A stretch of 64,000 bases of DNA from Galaxea fascicularis (lineage: Eukaryota; Cnidaria; Anthozoa; Scleractinia; Euphylliidae), in NCBI GenBank assembly GCA_948470475.1, contig OX419335.1, forward strand, positions 23,635,234-23,699,233. The letters run 5' to 3'. The position numbers and the translations under genes were made by a program. This document shows positions 57,701-64,000 of this stretch, piece by piece (position 1 is the first letter of the stretch; each line of letters opens with the position of its first letter). The notes below the pieces were generated by a model, which was given only the letters and a program-made list of their open reading frames with translations, was not told the DNA's origin and did not search any database.

Positions 57701-60700
57701 TTCCTTTGCAGACTTGAGAAACCAGAGTAAATCTACTGTACTACCGATGGTTCGAGTCAGCCACCTGCACATTTCAGGGCACACAGCATCATTCTAAACG
57801 TATCAAGTGAGTGATCTGGATCTTGGTATTTCATCAACTTATGATAACATAGTCTGCTTTATAATAATTTTGAAGAGCGTCATAGTTTAAATTTAGCACT
57901 TTTTTCTTGTTAAACTCTGAAAGGATGCCACGCGGGGAAAACACTGCTTCAAATGGTTTTCGTTTTCCTCCGTCAGTTAACGATCGCAACTGGAATTTGA
58001 TCTGTAGAGTCAAAAAGGTGAGGAGCCTGGGGCTATTGAAGAAAATTCACTACTCCGGCGGGAGTGGTTATGATTAGACAAAGTCCATTTGGACACCGTT
58101 TATGTTCTGCCACTGGGCATATGTATCCTAGGATTCAAGTCAGAGTACCTGCACTGTTTATCCTATAAAAGCCTTTGAGAAAGCTGGAGAGAAAATTCAC
58201 TTCACCTTGCCCTGTAATTCTTCAATGGGGTAAGCCTATCCTGCGAGCACAGACTCTTTGATCTTCCTAGATAACTCGGGAAGATAGAATTAGGGCCTCT
58301 GCTTGCAGGGTAGGCTACGCGTATGCCGCATGAAAATCCTAAAGGGGTTTTACAGTATCATATATTCCCACCCAAGATTACACCTGGCTTAAAGAGTTAG
58401 CATCACGTTGTGGTGATGATCTAGACTGGTTAAAGGAGACAAGATGTCTACTCTGACTGTCACTAAATAGATGCCATGAATTCAGCCTTGGCTTCCCGGC
58501 TAGACTGTTTACATTTACGCTGTTTAATCTGTATTCCCGCCTTGGCATACTAAAATGGCTAGAGACAATTTCAATCACCTTAATCTGCTAAACAACAAGT
58601 CAGCTATAAAATTTGCACTCTCTCGTGTTTAAGGAGGCGCACGATCACAATATCTCCGGGCCCGTTCCAGAATTAGACAATCGTACCCGTGGAAAACTAC
58701 GATAGAATTGTCCATGCATTTCTTCATTATCGTCGTCACACCATTAAAGGATTTCAAGTCTTCCGATAAGCTTTTGTTTGAAAGGAATCCCACCCCACAT
58801 AGACCGACTAGCAGCTCTTCACTCAGCTCGTCGATGTGGCAACTATTGTGCCTTATCTTTGAGAGTCTTTCTAATGACGGTCATTATCCAAAGCCGAAAG
58901 AAACAAATCTGAACAATTAGAACAGAGGCAATTAAGTTAAGACCACCTCCAGGTAACTGCAAAAGAAAACAGCTCTATGCAAGCATGGGCCAGCGCGAGA
59001 AACCACACAGAAGATAAACTCACGAGAGGTTTTGTTTTGGCTTCTTATCGGTTGAAGAAGTGAAAGGAATGCATGCCCTGGTCATATAAAGTCAGAACGT
59101 TCTTTTTTTTTACTGAGACATGGAGCTCAGCAAATGCAAAGGTAAAGGAAATACACCAAGCAATCGAAATCCCATACCTTCTAATCAGCAACGGTAATCA
59201 TAAACCCAAACCTCGCACAATTAAGAAGTATTTTCGTGAGAGCAAGCTTTGTTTACATTAACGCGGAAGTGATGATTGTTCAGGGGTCACGTTTACATTG
59301 CGCTATTCCACACAGTCTACTTCTTTTCCCAATTTCAACGTCAAGGTAAGTCATCAACGAGGTAGTCTTGAAGCAAAGGAAAATAATTAGAGTCAAGTTT
59401 ATTTGTCAGATTTCGAAGGCTTTCGTTCGCCCTTGTCTTCATGTATCATCAAGCTTTCAGTGTAAAACAATACTGGAGCCGGCCTTGTGAGTAAAGAATA
59501 GTTTTCATTTTAGTTTTCGGCTTTGCTCCATTTAAGAGGAATGCTTAACGAAGTTGACGACAGATCTGTACAGTGTTACATTAACATGCTTTTAAAGGTG
59601 TCAACAACAACAACAAATCACACGTCCAAGAAATCAAACTGCTCTAAACATGAATTAGCTACTCTCTGAACGTCAACCTTTTCACTGGCACTTGGTTGTC
59701 ATTTTGGTGTGTTAGAAATTTAATTAAATTTGTTCTCAGTGGTGGCCCTACATCGTAGTGCGGACTGGGCAAAAGAAACAATATTGTCACATTTCTGAGT
59801 TCGAAATTCGAAACTTTTCAGGGTCTTGCACGTGTGCCATTCAAAGTGAGAGGTGTTGAGACAGATTTTAGGAAATTGAAGTGATACACCCATCCCGTGC
59901 GAGTTACGTGACAAGTCATGACGTAGAAAGTTTTCATTTCAGCACGTTTTTTATGGTTTCAGGCTTTCGTTACATGGACACTGTTGTTTTGCAGAAAGGC
60001 CGAGAGAAAGTTTGATACCATTTGTTTTATGTTGAGCGTTTCTTAAGTTTACTTAAGCCCTGCTTTATTAACGTCGGTGTTAACTGCAAACGTTTCGCAT
60101 AAGGAGTTTTTGGATCATCCAGGGGTATGCACTAAGCAAGTTAATTATCCCACGAATCAAGATACTGCATTCCAGAAAGGGTAGCATGAGGTTATACAAA
60201 ACTAAACGAGTACAGGACAAAAAGAAAAGTGAAGAGGTAAATCAGTTCCAAATTACACAGGAGAACCTTGTCAATTTATCCACTTAAAAGCGTCTGACAG
60301 CCAAAGAGATAGCCACTTGCTTTGTTTAAAGTATATTGAACGTGAGCCTCAAGGACTGTGTCGGAGATTTAAGTTTAAACGAAAATAATTACTTAATAAG
60401 AGTGCTTAGTATCACACAAGATTCACTGTTTCTTTTAGTAATGTAACACTTTCTCGGCGACGAGAATACGCGACTTGTGAGTCGGATGACTCCACCACGT
60501 TTTCACTGTTATGTTAAACAAGTACAAATAAGTTTACGCAAAACCTTTGCCTTTGTCTTGAAAACGCTGTATATTCAAAACAGATTAATGCCATTATGTC
60601 TTCTGTTTGGCAGTCAAATGCAAATCGTGGCTTCTTGTCCAATATAGCGTTGAATTGAACCATTTCAAAGGCAGGTAAAAATTTCCCTCCACAACACTCG

Positions 60701-61562
60701 ACTTATTTGTTTCGTGTTTGTGGAGTTATTCGCTGAGCGGGTGATCTCGCAGGAGGTTCTAGCGTTTTGAACATTGCGGTGTTCTCTTCTTCCCGCTGTG
60801 ACTGGTATTCGGCAATAAAGAAGGCTCTACAAAAGGAATGATCAATCTCTCTGTCCCTGTTATGACGTCAAGTTGTTCGTCCCTTTTCAAGTTAAAGGAA
60901 GGCAAGGTGACGGCAAATTAACGTCCTGACAATCAACACTGAAAGCAATTGACACGGTTTGTGTGTAATTTTGTCTTCGCCATGTACAAGAATCTACGTG
61001 ACGTAGGGTCCGGAGGTCTATTTTAGATGTTAAACGGACGTTACTTCTTTGCCAGTTCCGCTAACCTGCAGTTTTTGGTCACTGCATTTTCAAGAGTAGT
61101 GTTTTTGTCAGTAGGATCTCACTTCTCGCAAGCAATGTTATGGTATGTAATTCGCAGTCAATCACACTTGTCAACAAACTGTGTGCTTTGCTTGGCGGCT
61201 TCACACGATTGCATTCGAACATTTGTAATCTGCCGATGAAGACCGCAAAAGAGATCAGGTATCCCGTTGTGTGCAAACCTTGATAGAGTGCTAATAGTAC
61301 GGTCAGCCGGTCATAAGTGCTTATTCCTTGCTTCCAATTTGACTTTTTCTGTTCAACATTGACTAATATCCAGCAAACACACCAATCTTACCATAGATTT
61401 CTAAAGTAACGTAAGAATTTGTTCCCTATTTCTATTTTATAAGGGCCACTCTCGGCTACCATGTTGAAGTCAGTGACTGCTGCAGTTTTCGACGGATCCT
61501 GTGCCCGGCTGGGGATGTGGTTAGTCCACTAATGACTCTTTTGTCTGTCTCTTATCAAACAG
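54746..61562. other. Gene-poor stretch upstream of the last exon
   Basis: No supported exon. A GC-rich patch at about 56650-56760 contains CAGCTGCGTGGCTGGCGTGC and looks like repeat DNA. Possible untranslated first exon of the 61.6 kb gene not identified. Confidence 0.4.
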
Positions 61563-61579
61563 AGCTCATCACCTCTAAG

Positions 61580-61712
61580 ATGAATTCTACTGCAAATTTC
61601 TCGTCCGTGAACCCCACCAATTTAACAGCAACAGAGCCATCACCTAGTGTATACGATCCAATATGGGCGATTATACTTCGTTGGATTATTGGAGGCGTCA
61701 TAGTCAGCGTAG
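61580..61712 (+). CDS. First coding exon of a membrane protein, possibly a G-protein-coupled receptor
   Basis: ATG at 61580 opens 44 codons plus one base. The amino end (MNSTANFSSVNPTNLTATEP) has three N-x-S/T sites and no signal peptide. It is followed at about 28-44 by a hydrophobic run (IWAIILRWIIGGVIVSV) that meets a GTAAGT donor after 61712, phase 1. The AG at 61561-61562 after a pyrimidine-rich tract suggests an upstream untranslated exon. A short glycosylated extracellular end running straight into a first membrane helix is typical of rhodopsin-class receptors. No second exon was found before 64000, so the family is a guess. Confidence 0.5.
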
Positions 61713-64000
61713 GTAAGTACAACAAAATGATCGTAAACTCATCGATCGCGTTTGTTACAGGACATCAAAGCAAACTGAACCTCTAGTTGTCACTAACAAT
61801 TTCAACGCCATGGCCGATTTTGTTTTCTTTTTTCTACCATATTGATTATCCATGTTATTGCACATCCAAAATTTGGCTGGAATGGAAAATGCAAATATGC
61901 TCTTTGTTTGGTTTTAATTCAAAGCAAATATTATCTGTCGTTTCGTGTAGAGGTAAAAATAACCCCAAATTGCCTACTTTTTTTACGCATCCGGTTGGTT
62001 GCTGGGTTGGGTGGCGACGCCATAAAAACGGCTAATCCGATCAGAACGAGCCAGGTTTTTTCCCATCTTACGATTAAAGAAATTGTTTGAAGCTGTTTCC
62101 TTATCAGATAAGATAACCTCGGCTGCACCATGGATCATTGAGCTTATTCGTATAATTGCTTAACATCGGCGTTTGCAGAAATTACTGGAGCTTGAATACT
62201 TTCAAAACAAATCGGGCACCCCTTCGGTAATTAATGTACACTTTTAAAACAACTTGTCTGTCGTATAAAATAGTTTTCAGCCACTATTCTTCGTTTTTCC
62301 AGAAGTCGCAGACTTTGTTTAGCTTTTAAGTCAATTATCCGAAAGCACGTAAACTACAAGTACGATAATTGTTGCAATTCTTTTCTTCCGTGGACATGAT
62401 TTGAATTCGATTTGGTCGCTCAGCATGAAGCAAGAAAACAAAGCAATTGTCACAAAAACAGATTCGACTCACCAGCCTAGGTGACAAATACAAATTTGCC
62501 AACCAACTAAGAATTATGTGGAAAATTGTTAGAAACTATTTAGATTTCTTTGTGTTAATCTTTCGCGTTTTGCAACTTCGGCAACTTTCGTCCACAACGA
62601 ACAGGACATCAGAGCAGGTTTCCCTACTGAGATTACAGCCAAAGTTCGCTTCCGTAGTTGCATTCCATCGTTTCCAATTTGAATCTCAATTTTTAAAATG
62701 CGATAATTAAGTGCTAACTGAATCAAAATGTTCAATGGTGGCACAAATAGGGAAAAAAGATAAGCCAGGACTGTTGCCACCTGAAAGGCACAACACGATC
62801 TCTCGTTAGTTACAAAGAGTTCACTCATCTGTTAAGAGATTAAAATCACTTGAACAGCGCAATACATAATAATGATCTGTGGATGCCTCAATTAGATACG
62901 AGTTACTCAAGGGAGTGCATTTTGGCGGCCTGAAATTTAGCCCACTAATTTAACTGTTCGTGGTGTAAAATCGCGACTTTTAACTCATTTTGTTAATCTT
63001 GGAAGCAATGTCGAAAAATTTCACCCTTTTCTGGTGTTCTGACGTGTCATTATTGTTCAAATCTGCTCAGAAAAATAACACCCATTTTGTTTTAACCTAG
63101 GATGCATTCTTCCTGACCCTGAAACAAACACAATTTATCTGATATCGCAATTAAGTTTTATTAAGGTTATATCCATTACGTTCTCACATCTTGCGCGAAC
63201 CTTTTCACTACCAAGAGCATTCGTGATTCAACATAGGCCCGATACAAACTGTACGGCCGCAGCACTTGCCATAAGATTTACGATTTGCTTGGAAGAGGGC
63301 ACCTTAATTTCCTTGAATCACGTATTGACTCTGGCAAAAATTCATGCTTATTACATTCCTGAAACAAGGAATTGTCACTTGGGAGACCATATTTGTGGCC
63401 GGAATGATCAGTAATAGAGAGCCGAAAGAAAGGGGCAAAGACAATATTTGCTATCAAAAGAAAACAAGAACCATGTTTGCTGATCCATTCACTTTGTTTT
63501 AACAGCAAAATATTTCACCGTCTAATTGCTTTACAATCACTGGAAACATGTTGGTGTCAACGAACTGACGAAAGTTATTGTGGGACCCTTGTAGGGATAC
63601 GTACAGGAATGTACATCCAGGTGACTTGTGGCTCAACGGGTTTTCAATACTGAATCACACCTTTGGTACCCGGCCACTGAGCTGTTACTGATGGGCTGTA
63701 GGTAATTTGAAATCAGTGGAAACTGCGAAATTCCTACAACCTGATTAACAAACTTGGAATAATATAAAAAATAACACGAAATAAGCCTGATGGCTACTTT
63801 GTAATTGTAAATAAAATTAGGTTAAACAAAAACATATTCCACTGGTTAGATTACCAGCTCAACACTTAACTCACGCTATGGTTTATGTTGTCTGCAATAA
63901 CAAAAAACTATTTCTTAATGGCGGCGACGTTTTGTTTTCGTCCAGCTTCAGCTCAGCTTTCAAGGATAGAAAATAGATTCTCATTTAAAAAAAAAACAAC
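61713..64000 (+). other. Probable intron of the 61.6 kb gene
   Basis: No convincing continuation on the plus strand. On the minus strand 62780-62529 could be an exon (see findings), but the evidence is thin. Confidence 0.4.

Overview
This looks like a stretch of a cnidarian nuclear genome, most likely a stony coral or close relative. It is AT-rich, sparsely coding, and its genes are split by GT-AG introns of up to 8.6 kb. The intergenic and intronic DNA is packed with small palindromic and inverted-repeat elements, tRNA-derived SINEs and a Penelope-like retroelement. The taxonomic call rests on the style of these repeats and on general resemblance, not on a search. No bacterial operon, CRISPR array, rRNA or free-standing tRNA gene was seen.

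Layout, left to right. 1-3.2 kb: small inverted-repeat elements. 3.2-6.3 kb (minus): a two-exon carbohydrate sulfotransferase of the galactose-3-O-sulfotransferase type, whose short membrane-anchor exon (6189-6307) I recovered from splice signals and matching intron phase. 6.3-9.4 kb: a head-to-head intergenic space. 9.4-20.5 kb, and possibly to 23.6 kb (plus): an unrecognised single-pass membrane protein with a Ser/Thr-rich ectodomain. Its first intron carries a 3.2 kb nest of retroelements: an inverted dimer of a truncated Penelope-like element (PLE) with a hammerhead ribozyme-like motif in each arm, beside an inverted dimer of a tRNA-derived SINE, all flanked by a shared 14-bp sequence. 21.0-34.8 kb (minus): a five-exon Ras-family GTPase with departures at the positions equivalent to Ras 12 and 61 and no CAAX box. 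Its introns hold a Harbinger-like miniature element, a 398-bp terminal-inverted-repeat (TIR) element, and possibly the last exon of the plus-strand membrane protein in antisense.

34.8-61.5 kb: a gene desert in my reading, with a palindromic element and a 1.3 kb TIR element around 43-44.5 kb, a LINE-like tail at 41.4 kb, a 48-bp tandem duplication, microsatellites and a second kind of tRNA-derived SINE at 54.6 kb. 61.56-61.71 kb (plus): one good first coding exon of a membrane protein, with an N-glycosylated amino end running into a membrane segment; the rest was not found before the window ends.

The genes do not form a pathway. The sulfotransferase would act on glycans in the Golgi, the Ras-like protein in cytosolic signalling, and the other two at membranes. 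Open reading frames of up to about 135 codons are expected by chance at this length and base composition, so unsupported ones were left out.
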